Under the pieces are notes generated by a model that saw only the letters and a list, made by a program, of their open reading frames with translations, did no database searches and was not told where the DNA came from. Made by a program: the position numbers and the translations under genes. Below, piece by piece: positions 8,951 to 16,745 of a stretch of DNA of 64,000 nucleotides. Source of the stretch: CAWJLE01 sp963843645 (GTDB lineage: Bacteria; Chloroflexota; Anaerolineae; DAOTYC01); assembly GCA_963843645.1 (NCBI GenBank), contig CAWJLE010000002.1, positions 1 to 64,000 on the forward strand. The letters are read 5' to 3'. Position 1 is the first letter of the stretch. Each line of letters begins with the position of its first letter.

Positions 8951-9814
8951 ATGCGACCCTTGAACGAACAGACGATTTTGATCACCGGCGCGAGCCGCGG
9001 CCTCGGCCGCCAGCTGGCCATCGAGCTGGCCGACAGGGGCGCCACGCTGCTGCTCCACGGCTCCGACGCCGACCGGCTGGAGCAGGTGGCCGGCGAAGTC
9101 CGGCACATGACCCACGACTACAAGGTCCAGACCTACGTGGCGGACTTCGCGTCCCTCGCCGAGGTGAAGGACCTGGCCGATCGCGTGGCCCGGGACCACG
9201 ACCGGCTCGACGTGCTGGTCAACAACGCCGGCATCGGCTTCGGCGTCAGTTCGACCCAGCGCGAGATCAGCCGGGACGGCTACGAGCTGCGCCTGGCGGT
9301 GAACTACCTGGCGCCTTTTCTGCTGACGCGCGCCCTGCTGCCGTTGGTGAAGGCATCCGCCCCGGCCCGCATCGTGAACGTGTCCTCCATCGGGCAGGCC
9401 CCGGTCGACTTTTCCAACCTGATGCTGGAGCGCGGCTACGACGGCACGCTCGCCTACCGGCAGAGCAAGCTCGCGCTCATCATGCTGACGTTCGACCTGG
9501 CCGAGGAGCTGGCGGGCTCCGGCGTCACCGTGAACGCGCTGCATCCGGCGACGTATATGGACACGAAGATGGTGCGCGAGGCCGGCCTCCCCATCATGAG
9601 CACGGTCCAGGACGGCGCCGCCCCCACCCTGAGGCTCATCGTGGCCCCGGAACTGGACGACGTCACGGGTCGCTTCTTCGACCAGACGCGGGACACCCGG
9701 GCGCGGGACCAGGCGTACGACGTGCAGGCGCGGGCCCGTCTCCGCCAGGTCACGGAGGATCTCATCGCCCAGGCGGTGCCCACGGCGTTCCAGACGAGCG
9801 ACGTCGCGGAGTAA
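8951..9814 (+). CDS. Short-chain dehydrogenase/reductase
   Basis: The 287-residue classical/extended SDR has the NAD(P)-binding TGASRGLG at 12-19, NNAG at 91-94, Ser in NVSS (about 145), and catalytic Tyr169-x3-Lys173 in YRQSK. The C-terminal part (VNALHPATYMDTKMV) is typical of SDRs of the retinol-dehydrogenase/WWOX-like group. The substrate cannot be told. The ATG at 8951 is chosen because GCAGGAGAAG lies just upstream; an in-frame upstream extension lacks a ribosome site. It stands alone between two insertion sequences. Confidence 0.88.
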   Translation: MRPLNEQTILITGASRGLGRQLAIELADRGATLLLHGSDADRLEQVAGEVRHMTHDYKVQTYVADFASLAEVKDLADRVARDHDRLDVLVNNAGIGFGVSSTQREISRDGYELRLAVNYLAPFLLTRALLPLVKASAPARIVNVSSIGQAPVDFSNLMLERGYDGTLAYRQSKLALIMLTFDLAEELAGSGVTVNALHPATYMDTKMVREAGLPIMSTVQDGAAPTLRLIVAPELDDVTGRFFDQTRDTRARDQAYDVQARARLRQVTEDLIAQAVPTAFQTSDVAE

Positions 9815-9867
9815 CAGCAAAGCAAAGGACGGTCGCGGCCGCAGGCGAAGCAGGAGCGTTGTGAGGG

Positions 9868-9936
9868 GCCGTTCAGGTGGACTTGTGTCATGGTGCCGCA
9901 GAGGGCGATGTTCAGGTGGACTTATGTCATTCTGAG
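9868..9936. repeat. Left outer arm of hairpin repeat split by IS110 copy A
   Basis: These 69 bases are the exact reverse complement of 11668-11736. They end in TCATTCTGAG at the IS junction. With the inner arm at 11582-11614 they reconstruct one uninterrupted 102-nt arm. Confidence 0.9.
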
Positions 9937-10017
9937 CTGCAATATGGTCCGCGGCGGACCACTGATTGGGCAAGAAACAGACTCGCCGGCGGTGAGGTGT
10001 ATGTGTATAATGGGGGG

Positions 10018-10185
10018 CGAGTTCAGACAGTTAAGACCGGCGCCTCATTGGTGCGCACGAGCCCGACTCTGAGCTTGGTTCCGACTATTAGTGACTCATT
10101 GATTGGTGGCGTAGACCCCGGTTAGTAGCATTCCGAGTTCGTACGAGATAGTCGGGTCTGGACTCTGTGCAGCGAGATATTTAAC
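10018..10185 (+). ncRNA. Predicted IS110 bridge RNA, copy A
   Basis: A perfect TATAAT (10006-10011) lies about 70 nt inside the element. The following roughly 170 nt, up to the transposase, carry no gene and are conserved in all three copies. CCGACTAT (10081-10088) can pair with ATAGTCGG (10148-10155) to close a large internal loop. The loop contains TTAGTAG (10122-10128), identical to the element's right end, and CATTCCGAG (10129-10137). TCTGAG (10068-10073) equals the left half of the target. The size and place match known IS110 bridge RNAs; the exact ends and guides are inferred. Confidence 0.55.
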
Positions 10186-10204
10186 CCAGAGTAGAGGTGA
10201 GTCC

Positions 10205-11578
10205 ATGAGTCAGAAGACCAGTCGTCGCCCCCGCGTGGCGCCCGCCCCCGTGTTGGAACAGTTGAATCTCGATGCCGCCGGGCTAGATATCGGCGCCAGC
10301 GAGATCTACGCCTGTGTGCCGGGGGACCGGACCGACCAGCCGATTCGGGTGTTTCGCACGTATACGGCCAGCCTGCATGAGTTAGCCGATTGGCTGGCCC
10401 AATGTGGGATCAAAACCGTGGCGATGGAATCGACGGGCGTGTATTGGATCGCGGTGTACAACATCCTGGAAGCGCGTGGCTTCGAAGTCTATCTGGTCAA
10501 TGCCCGCCACCTCAAGAACGTGCCGGGGCGCAAGTCGGATGTATCGGATTGCGAGTGGTTGCAGCAACTGCACAGTCACGGCTTGTTGCGGGCCTCGTTT
10601 CAGCCACCGGCCGAGATCTGTGCGTTGCGGACCCTGGCGCGCCAGCGCGATAGCCTTATCAAGTCGCAGGCGAGCCATATTCAGCACATGCAGAAAGCGT
10701 TGCAAGTGATGAACGTCAAACTGAGCGAGGTCGTGTCGGACATCACGGGCCTGACCGGGCAGCGCATCATCCGGGCCATCCTGGCGGGCGAGCACGAGCC
10801 CGGCCGCTTGGCGCAGTTGCGTGACCCGAAGTGTGCCAAGAGCGAGGCGGAGTTCGCCCTGGCGCTGGCCGGCACCTACCAGTCCGAGCAGGTGTTCGTC
10901 CTGCAGCAAGCTGTGGCGCAATACGATTTCTTCCAGGGCCAACTGCAGGAGTGTGATGCGCAACTGGAGGCCGTGTACGCCCAACTGCCACCGGCCACGC
11001 CGGGCGCCAACTGCCCGCCCCCAGCGGCCCGAACGACCAAACGGCGCAAAAACCAAGCTCACTTTGATCTGTCGGGCCACCTGTATCAGCTGACCGGCGT
11101 GGACCTGACGGCCATTGATGGCCTGGGGGCCTTAACCGTCCACACGATCATCTCCGAAGTGGGGGTCGACCTGACCAAATGGGAGACGGCCAAACACTTC
11201 ACGTCCTGGCTCGGCCTGGCGCCGTGTCCGGAGAAATCGGCCGGCCAGGTCCTCCATACGGGCACCAAGAAGACCGACAACCGGGCCAATCAGGCCTTCC
11301 GCCTGGCCGCGCAGAGTGTGAGCCGCAGCCAGTCGTCGATCGGGGCCTGTTACCGCCGCTGGCGCGCCCGCGTTGGTGCCGCCGAAGCCATCACTGCCAC
11401 GGCCCACAAATTGGCCCGCATCTTTTACAAACTGCTCAAGGATCACGTGCCCTACAAGGATCCGGGCCCAGACGACTACGACCGCAAACACCGGGCCCGC
11501 ACCATTCGCAACTTAGAACGCAAGGCCAGCGCCGTGGGTATGCGCGTGGTACCGATCGACGTACCTCTTGTTTCTTAG
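10205..11578 (+). CDS. IS110-family transposase, copy A
   Basis: The 457-residue DEDD recombinase has D28 (GLDIGA), E75 (AMESTGVYW), D112 and D115 (RKSDVSDCEW) forming the RuvC-like site. A coiled-coil-like middle follows, then a C-terminal Transposase_20 domain (LTGVDLTAIDGLGALTVHTI, LGLAPCPEKSAGQV) with the serine-containing segment near AAQSVSRSQSS. The ribosome site is AGAGGTGAG before ATG 10205. It is identical in protein sequence to copy C; copy B differs at residue 33 (Lys instead of Glu). Confidence 0.95.
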   Translation: MSQKTSRRPRVAPAPVLEQLNLDAAGLDIGASEIYACVPGDRTDQPIRVFRTYTASLHELADWLAQCGIKTVAMESTGVYWIAVYNILEARGFEVYLVNARHLKNVPGRKSDVSDCEWLQQLHSHGLLRASFQPPAEICALRTLARQRDSLIKSQASHIQHMQKALQVMNVKLSEVVSDITGLTGQRIIRAILAGEHEPGRLAQLRDPKCAKSEAEFALALAGTYQSEQVFVLQQAVAQYDFFQGQLQECDAQLEAVYAQLPPATPGANCPPPAARTTKRRKNQAHFDLSGHLYQLTGVDLTAIDGLGALTVHTIISEVGVDLTKWETAKHFTSWLGLAPCPEKSAGQVLHTGTKKTDNRANQAFRLAAQSVSRSQSSIGACYRRWRARVGAAEAITATAHKLARIFYKLLKDHVPYKDPGPDDYDRKHRARTIRNLERKASAVGMRVVPIDVPLVS

Positions 11579-11581
11579 TAG

Positions 11582-11736
11582 GAGCGTCGTCCAGCGACGA
11601 GGAATCTCGCGCGCGAGAAAGGAAATCGTTAATCGCGCGCGAGATTCCTCGTCGCTGGACGACGCTCCTCAGAATGACATAAGTCCACCTGAACATCGCC
11701 CTCTGCGGCACCATGACACAAGTCCACCTGAACGGC
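11582..11736. repeat. Right side of the hairpin repeat split by IS110 copy A
   Basis: The inner arm GAGCGTCGTCCAGCGACGAG... (11582-11614) pairs perfectly with 11635-11667 across a 20-nt loop. The outer arm 11668-11736 pairs with 9868-9936. Without the IS this is a 224-bp hairpin with 102-nt perfect arms. Confidence 0.9.
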
Positions 11737-11856
11737 GCCTCACAACGGCCCCGCTCGTCTGCGGCCCCCGCTGCGTTTCGCCGTCAGCCTCGCGTCAGGT
11801 CGTTGGCAGGTTGTGTTCATGCAGGCGGGCGGCAAGTGCGGTATGATGATCATGTC

Positions 11857-11912
11857 AAACTTCCGAAGTCTCTAAGACTTCGGAAGTTTTAAGGCGACTT
11901 CGGAAGTCCAAA
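11857..11912. repeat. ACTTCCGAAGT-family hairpin upstream of the DUF2207 gene
   Basis: AAACTTCCGAAGTC (11857-11870) and GACTTCGGAAGTTT (11876-11889) form a perfect stem, followed by another GACTTCGGAAGTC unit. The same 10-bp palindromic core is found at 15255-15392, 22874-22906, 30562-30600, 33241-33272 and 43558-43620. Confidence 0.85.
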
Positions 11913-12004
11913 GTGATATTACACTTCGATTACTTCTGGTATTTTGCTGAATAATCGTTTATAATGAGATGTAACTGTCACTTGTCGAGGGGAGGAGGGC
12001 CCAC

Positions 12005-13879
12005 ATGAAGATGCGCCGTATGAGCGGAGCCGTTCTGCTATTGGTCCTGCTGGTGGTGTTGTTCGGGGCCATGGGACCGGCGAGCGCGCAAAGTAAGAGC
12101 TTCTTCTGGAACCGCATGGACGTGGACATCACCGTCCAGCCGAACTCCGACATGCGCATCGTCGAGACGTGGCAGGCCACGTTCGTGGGCGGCCCGTTCA
12201 CGTACGCTTACCGCGACGTGCCCCTGGACCGCGTGACCGGCATCACGGACATCTCGGTCGCCCAGAGCGGGCGTGCGTTCGTGCAGAGCGGCAGCGGCCA
12301 GGCGGGCACCTGGTCCGCCGGCGAGTCCAACGGCAACGAGCGCATCCGCTTCTACTTCCCGTCGACTTCGGACGCCACGCGGACCTTCACCATCGCCTAC
12401 ACGGTGCAGGGCGGGCTGCGCTACTACCCCGGGGGCGACCAGGTGTGGTGGAAGGCGATCTTCGCCGACCGGGCCGGTCCCGTCAACGCGGCGCGGGTCG
12501 TCGTGAACCTGCCGCCGGGCGCCACCGCCGAGACGATCGCGTCCTACGGCGCGGCGGCGACCTACCAGAAAGCCAGTCCGACGCAGGTCATCTTCACCGC
12601 CACACACCCGATTCCGCCGAACCAGGAGCTGGAAGTGCGCGTGCAGTTCCCGCACGGCATCGTGCCGGGTTCGCCGGCCGGCTGGCAGCGGATGGCGGAT
12701 TTGCAGCCGACCTTCCAGGTGATTGCGATCGTCGTAGGCCTGCTGGTGCTGTTCGGCGGGCTGGCGCTGGTCATCCTGCTGTGGTTCTCGCGCGGGCGCG
12801 ACAAGTCCGTGGGACTGGTCGCCGAGTACCTGACGGAACCACCGTCCGATCTGTCGGCTGGGCTCGTCGGCACGCTGATCGACGAGAGCGCCGACATGAA
12901 GGACATCGTGGGCAGCGTCGTGGACCTGGCTCACCGCGGCGTGATCACCATGGCCGAAGAGGACACGCCGGGCTTCGCCGGCATCGGCACCCATCGAGAC
13001 TTCGTCTTCGAGCTGAAGGGCAAATCGGCCGACCTGAAGCCGCACGAGCAACTGTTGGTCGAGAGCCTGTTCGAAGGCCGGTCCCAGCGGAAGCTGTCCA
13101 GCCTGAAGAACAACTTCTACACCGCGATCCCTGGACTGAAGAAGGCGATGTACGAGGGCGTGGTGGCCGAAGGGTTCTTCAAGATGAGCCCGCAGACCAC
13201 GCGGAACATCTACAGCGGCATCGGTGGCGTGATCCTGGTCGTCGGGGTTGGCGGAGCGATCTTCCTGGGCGCGGCGCTGTCGAACGCGGGCCTGGCGGCC
13301 TTCACGTTCCCGCTCATCAGCCTGGCCATCGTTGGTCTCGCGCTGATCATCGTCGGCCGGTTCATGCCGCGCCGCACGCCGGCCGGCTCCGAAGCCAACG
13401 CGCGGTGGCGTGCGTTCCGCCGCTACCTGCAGAACATCGAGAAGTACACCGACCTGAAGCAGGTCACCGAGATCTTCGACAAGTACCTGCCTTACGCTAT
13501 CGTCTTTGGCATCGAGAAGGGCTGGGTCAAGAAGTTCGAGGCGGTCGATACGCCGGCTCCACCCTGGTTCATTCCGTACGGGTACCCCGGCGGCTACTAT
13601 GGTCCCGGCCGCGTCAGTGGCCAGGGCCTGGGCGGCGGCGCGATTCCGGCCGGCTCCGTTCGGGGTGAAGGCCCCGGCGGGATCGGCTCGCTCGACCGCG
13701 CTGCTGGCGGGGCCTTCTCCGGCCTGAACGCCATGAGCGCCGGCCTCTTCACCATGCTGAACACGACGGCTTCCACGCTGGGCAGCGCGCCGAGCAGCTC
13801 CGGCGGTGGCGGCGGCTTCAGCGGCGGCGGAGGCGGTGGTGGCGGCGGCGGAGGCGGTGGCGGCGGAGGGTTTGGATGA
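12005..13879 (+). CDS. DUF2207 family membrane protein
   Basis: The 624-residue protein has a signal peptide/TM (about 8-28) ending in ASAQ. An extracytoplasmic DUF2207 beta domain with RIVETWQATFVGGPFTYAYRD follows (about 35-235). A TM segment lies near 245-265, then a cytoplasmic region, two further TM segments near 405-455, and a C-terminal tail that is almost pure glycine with FSGGG/FG ends. This architecture is the family norm. The function is unknown. A TATAAT lies at 11960-11965 and GGGGAGGAGGG precedes ATG 12005. It heads a four-gene set with the zinc-ribbon, helical and SPFH proteins, spaced by repeats. Confidence 0.88.
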   Translation: MKMRRMSGAVLLLVLLVVLFGAMGPASAQSKSFFWNRMDVDITVQPNSDMRIVETWQATFVGGPFTYAYRDVPLDRVTGITDISVAQSGRAFVQSGSGQAGTWSAGESNGNERIRFYFPSTSDATRTFTIAYTVQGGLRYYPGGDQVWWKAIFADRAGPVNAARVVVNLPPGATAETIASYGAAATYQKASPTQVIFTATHPIPPNQELEVRVQFPHGIVPGSPAGWQRMADLQPTFQVIAIVVGLLVLFGGLALVILLWFSRGRDKSVGLVAEYLTEPPSDLSAGLVGTLIDESADMKDIVGSVVDLAHRGVITMAEEDTPGFAGIGTHRDFVFELKGKSADLKPHEQLLVESLFEGRSQRKLSSLKNNFYTAIPGLKKAMYEGVVAEGFFKMSPQTTRNIYSGIGGVILVVGVGGAIFLGAALSNAGLAAFTFPLISLAIVGLALIIVGRFMPRRTPAGSEANARWRAFRRYLQNIEKYTDLKQVTEIFDKYLPYAIVFGIEKGWVKKFEAVDTPAPPWFIPYGYPGGYYGPGRVSGQGLGGGAIPAGSVRGEGPGGIGSLDRAAGGAFSGLNAMSAGLFTMLNTTASTLGSAPSSSGGGGGFSGGGGGGGGGGGGGGGGFG

Positions 13880-13885
13880 GAGGCA

Positions 13886-13982
13886 GCTGACAGCGATCAG
13901 CCATCAGCTGTCAGCCAAACACTCGCTGCCGGTGAAGGCCGTTGCCGTTGCTGAACGCTGATTGCTGACTGCTGATCGCTAA
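13886..13982. repeat. CAGCGATCAGC-family repeat
   Basis: The interval between two genes is filled by CTGACAGCGATCAGCCATCAGCTG-type short dyads and the reverse orientation (CTGATTGCTGACTGCTGATC). A related block lies at 33690-33866. It is non-coding. Confidence 0.7.
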
Positions 13983-13993
13983 GAGGAGGTGGC

Positions 13994-14509
13994 ATGGGCG
14001 GTAAGGTTCTGGGCATCGTTCTGGCCGTCATCGGTATCGTGCTCTTCGTTGGGGTGGCCGCCTTCCTTCTGGTGGGCCGTGCCAACGGGCAGCTGGGCTC
14101 CGCGGGAATGGCCCTGGGCCTGGTGTTGATGTTGATCGTCGTCCTGCCGCTGATCGCCGTCGGCGTGGTCATCTTCGTCCGAGGCGGCAAGGAAGCGGCC
14201 GAGATGGCCGAGGTCTCGCGCGAGCGCAAGCTGCTCGGCATGATCTCCGCCCACGGTAAGATCAGCGTGGCGGATGTGGCCCTGGGATTGCCGGGCACGC
14301 GCGACGAGGTGAAGGGGTACGTGTACGATCTGGTCAGCAAGGGCCTGTTCACGGGTTACGTGAATTGGGAGCAGGGTTTCCTGTTCTCGCAGGCGGCCAG
14401 CCAGATCCCAAAGGATAAATGTCCCAACTGCGGCGGGCAGTTGGAGCTGGTCGGCAAGGGAACGGTCCAGTGCCCGTATTGCGGGACGGAGATCTTCCTG
14501 TCGCAGTGA
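13994..14509 (+). CDS. Two-TM protein with winged-helix-like region and C-terminal zinc ribbon
   Basis: The 171-residue product has two hydrophobic segments (about 5-27 and 35-57). A charged helical region follows, with SVADVALGLPGTRDEVKGYVYDLVSKGLFTG looking like a small winged helix (about 95-125). The last 40 residues carry a CPNCGGQ...CPYCG zinc ribbon. The ribosome site is AGAGGAGGTGGC before ATG 13994. It is second in the DUF2207-SPFH set. A role as membrane-bound partner of the SPFH protein is inference. I do not recognise a named family. Confidence 0.75.
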   Translation: MGGKVLGIVLAVIGIVLFVGVAAFLLVGRANGQLGSAGMALGLVLMLIVVLPLIAVGVVIFVRGGKEAAEMAEVSRERKLLGMISAHGKISVADVALGLPGTRDEVKGYVYDLVSKGLFTGYVNWEQGFLFSQAASQIPKDKCPNCGGQLELVGKGTVQCPYCGTEIFLSQ

Positions 14510-14515
14510 CGGGCA

Positions 14516-14620
14516 GACCCCTCTCCCGGCCGGTCTCCGACCGCCCTGAAAAGGGAGAAGGAAGCGGCAGCGACTTCATCCTCTCCCTGCTCAGGGGAGA
14601 GGTGGGGGAGAGGTTCGCCA
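14516..14620. repeat. CTCTCCC...GGGGAGAGG repeat
   Basis: CCCCTCTCCCGGCCGGTCTC and the opposing CAGGGGAGAGGTGGGGGAGA form an imperfect inverted pair in the gap between two co-directional genes. Longer relatives lie at 19916-20018 and 32104-32269. Confidence 0.7.
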
Positions 14621-14657
14621 TCGGTCCCATCGAGACGCACAGTCAGGGAGGAGCAAA

Positions 14658-15221
14658 ATGGTAGACATCAAAGGCGCGATTCAGGCGGGCCGCGGAGGCG
14701 GTCTCGAAAAACTCATCAGCCAGGTGCCGGGCTACGGGGGCTACGCGGAGAAGAACCTGCGCCGTGAGGCCGACCGGCTGCTGCGCCAGCACGTCGCCGG
14801 CCAATTCGACGAGCAGCGCCGCCACCTGTCCGACCTGCAGCTGCAGCTGATCTCGAGCGGGCAGCTCGACCTGCTGGACGACGTCGACCAGGCGATCCGC
14901 AAGGTGCAGACCCTGACCGACCGCATCCGCACCGCTACTTACGGGTATGCCGGGTTCTTCGACGCGGTCAAGGTCCAGGAGCCGCAGCTCGATGCGCTGT
15001 ACGCGTTCGACAACGCCCTGCTCGACGAGGTCGGCAAGGTGGCGGCGAGCGTCCAGGCGCTGGGGGCCGCCCTGACGAGCAAAGAAGGCGTGCCCCAGGC
15101 GATTGCGGCGTGCGTCTCCGCCGCGCAGGACGCGACCTACACCTTCAGCCATCGCGAAGAGGTCATCCTGCAGGGAGCTTCGGCGCCCACGGCGCCCGAA
15201 CCGCCCGCGCCGCAGCAGTAA
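14658..15221 (+). CDS. Helical protein of unknown function in the SPFH gene set
   Basis: The 187-residue soluble-looking protein is mostly alpha-helical and has no signal or TM segment. Charged amphipathic helices at about 30-110 (READRLLRQHVAGQFDEQRR, DDVDQAIRKVQTLTDRIRTA) suggest coiled coils. The tail is Ala/Pro rich. It starts at ATG 14658 after GGGAGGAGC. It lies directly upstream of the SPFH/zinc-ribbon gene and downstream of the two-TM zinc-ribbon protein. I recognise no family. A structural or scaffolding role with the SPFH protein is only inferred. Confidence 0.7.
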   Translation: MVDIKGAIQAGRGGGLEKLISQVPGYGGYAEKNLRREADRLLRQHVAGQFDEQRRHLSDLQLQLISSGQLDLLDDVDQAIRKVQTLTDRIRTATYGYAGFFDAVKVQEPQLDALYAFDNALLDEVGKVAASVQALGAALTSKEGVPQAIAACVSAAQDATYTFSHREEVILQGASAPTAPEPPAPQQ

Positions 15222-15254
15222 GCAGAGAGATTTCCGACACAGCCCAGCGGTCTG

Positions 15255-15392
15255 TGCTGGGAGTTTTAGGGACTTCGGAAGTCTGGGCAAAGGCAAGCAG
15301 GTCATTTTTGAACGCTGCCGCAGCAGTAGCGCAGTAGGGACTTCCGAAGCCTTCAGACTTCCGAAGTTTTGGAAACTTCGGAAGTCTAAGAG
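15255..15392. repeat. Cluster of ACTTCCGAAGT-family hairpins
   Basis: GACTTCGGAAGTC (about 15271), GACTTCCGAAGCC (about 15340) and the pair AGACTTCCGAAGTTT / AAACTTCGGAAGTC (about 15357-15388) lie between the helical-protein gene and the SPFH gene. A ribosome site follows for ATG 15411. Confidence 0.8.
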
Positions 15393-15410
15393 AGGAAAGG
15401 AGCGATTACC

Positions 15411-16541
15411 ATGCCCCGAATTTTCGATATCATCGAGTACTTCGACGAGAGCGGCAAGGAGATCGTCCACCGCATCCCTGAAGAGGGGTCCGGAGACTTT
15501 CGCCTGGGTTCGCAGTGCATCGTGCGCGAGAGCCAGGCCGCGGTATTCTTCCGCGACGGCAAGGCGCTGGACGTGCTCGGACCCGGACGGCACACCTTGT
15601 CCACGGCCAACGTGCCCATCCTGACGTCGCTTCTCGGCGCCATCGCGTTCAGCGGTCAGACGCCGTTCAAGGCCGAAGTCGACTTCGTGAACCTGCGCGA
15701 GTTCATCGACCAGAAGTGGGGCACACCCGAGCCGATCACCCTGCGCGATCCCGATCTGGGCATGGTGAGGCTGCGTGCGTTCGGCACGTACTCCATGCAG
15801 GTGTCCGACCCGCAGATGTTCGTCAACAAGATCGTCGGCACGCAGGGCATGTACGATACGAACCAGATCCAGGGCTTCCTCCGCGGCATGATCATCTCGC
15901 GGCTGATCGACCTGCTCGGCGAGGCCAAGCGGTCGATTCTGGACCTGCCGGCCATGTTCGACGAGCTGTCGGCCGGGGCGCGGGCCAAGCTGCAGGACGA
16001 CTTCAATGCCCTGGGCGTGGCCCTCAAGACGCTGTACATCAACTCGATCAGCCCGACCGAGGAAACGGCCAAGGCCATCGACGAGCGGGCCAGCATGGGC
16101 GCCATCGGCGACATGCGGACCTACATGCAGTTCAAGGCCGCGCGGGCCATGGGCGACGCAGCGATGTCGGGCGGCGGCGGTGGGCAGGCGGGCAACCTGA
16201 CCGGGGCCGGGCTGGGACTCGGCGCGGGAGTCGGCCTGGGCGGTGCCATGGCCCAGATGATGGGCCAGGCGATGCAGCAGTCGCAGCAGCCGGGATCGAC
16301 GTCCCCAGGGGCCGCACCGGCTGGCGGAGCGCCCGGCGGTGGTGGAGCGCCTGGTGGAGCGCCGGCCGCGCCCGCGCTGGTCACCTGCGCCGCGTGCCAC
16401 CAGGAAGTGGCGGCGGGCAAGTTCTGCAGCAACTGCGGCGCCAAGCTGGACGTCCCGGAGAAGGCCTTCTGCAGCGAGTGCGGCAAGGAGATGCCGGCGG
16501 GCTCGAAGTTCTGCCCGCACTGCGGCGCGAAGCAGGGGTAA
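15411..16541 (+). CDS. SPFH-domain (virion core/YdjI-like) protein with two zinc ribbons
   Basis: The 376-residue protein begins with an SPFH_2-type domain (about 1-230) resembling Bacillus YdjI. It has GQCIVRESQAAVFFRDGKAL-like strands and a helical part with GMIISRLIDLLGEAKRSILDLP. A Gly/Ala/Pro-rich linker (about 235-320) leads to two zinc ribbons with cysteines at 326/329/339/342 and 354/357/368/371. SPFH proteins oligomerise at membranes. In Bacillus a set with SPFH and zinc-ribbon proteins recruits PspA, but no PspA gene is visible here. It is the last gene of the set. Confidence 0.85.
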   Translation: MPRIFDIIEYFDESGKEIVHRIPEEGSGDFRLGSQCIVRESQAAVFFRDGKALDVLGPGRHTLSTANVPILTSLLGAIAFSGQTPFKAEVDFVNLREFIDQKWGTPEPITLRDPDLGMVRLRAFGTYSMQVSDPQMFVNKIVGTQGMYDTNQIQGFLRGMIISRLIDLLGEAKRSILDLPAMFDELSAGARAKLQDDFNALGVALKTLYINSISPTEETAKAIDERASMGAIGDMRTYMQFKAARAMGDAAMSGGGGGQAGNLTGAGLGLGAGVGLGGAMAQMMGQAMQQSQQPGSTSPGAAPAGGAPGGGGAPGGAPAAPALVTCAACHQEVAAGKFCSNCGAKLDVPEKAFCSECGKEMPAGSKFCPHCGAKQG

Positions 16542-16547
16542 GCGAGG

Positions 16548-16652
16548 CCTGAGGATCAATCCTCAGGCTAGCGGGCGGAAGCCTGCTGAAGCAGGCTCGA
16601 GGGCAATGTGGTAGCATGCTTGAGCTTGTGAGCCTGAGGATTGATCCTCAGG
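16548..16652. repeat. Two CCTGAGGATCAATCCTCAGG palindromes
   Basis: 20-bp palindromes at 16548-16567 and 16633-16652 are separated by GCCTGCTGAAGCAGGC, itself a dyad. The same unit occurs at about 168-185, 585-600 and 3548-3568, where it marks breakpoints of the duplicated block. The first overlaps the region just after the SPFH stop. Confidence 0.85.
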
Positions 16653-16745
16653 TCGGGCTGAAGCCCAGCACCCCGAATCCAATTTACCCCGGGTCCTCTC
16701 GATGCGGAGAGGGACCGGGGATAAAGCCTTTTGAGGAGTTGCCAT

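Larger units (their letters stand above)
9937..11581 (+). mobile_element. IS110-family element, copy A (1645 bp)
   Basis: The boundaries come from comparing three copies. All share sequence from CTGCAATATGG on the left to TTTCTTAGTAG on the right, and the flanks diverge outside. Each junction carries the dinucleotide AG (9935-9936 and 11580-11581), the core expected for IS110 recombination. Joining the flanks restores CATTCTGAGGAGCG. The element has a 268-nt leader, a 457-aa transposase, and only about three bases after the stop. Copy A has a 6-bp insertion next to the TATAAT box relative to B and C. Confidence 0.93.

Noticed and set aside
10382..11080. Long antisense frames within all three IS110 transposase genes
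   Set aside because: They are present only because of codon bias on the opposite strand and are identical in each copy because the element is; no start signals.
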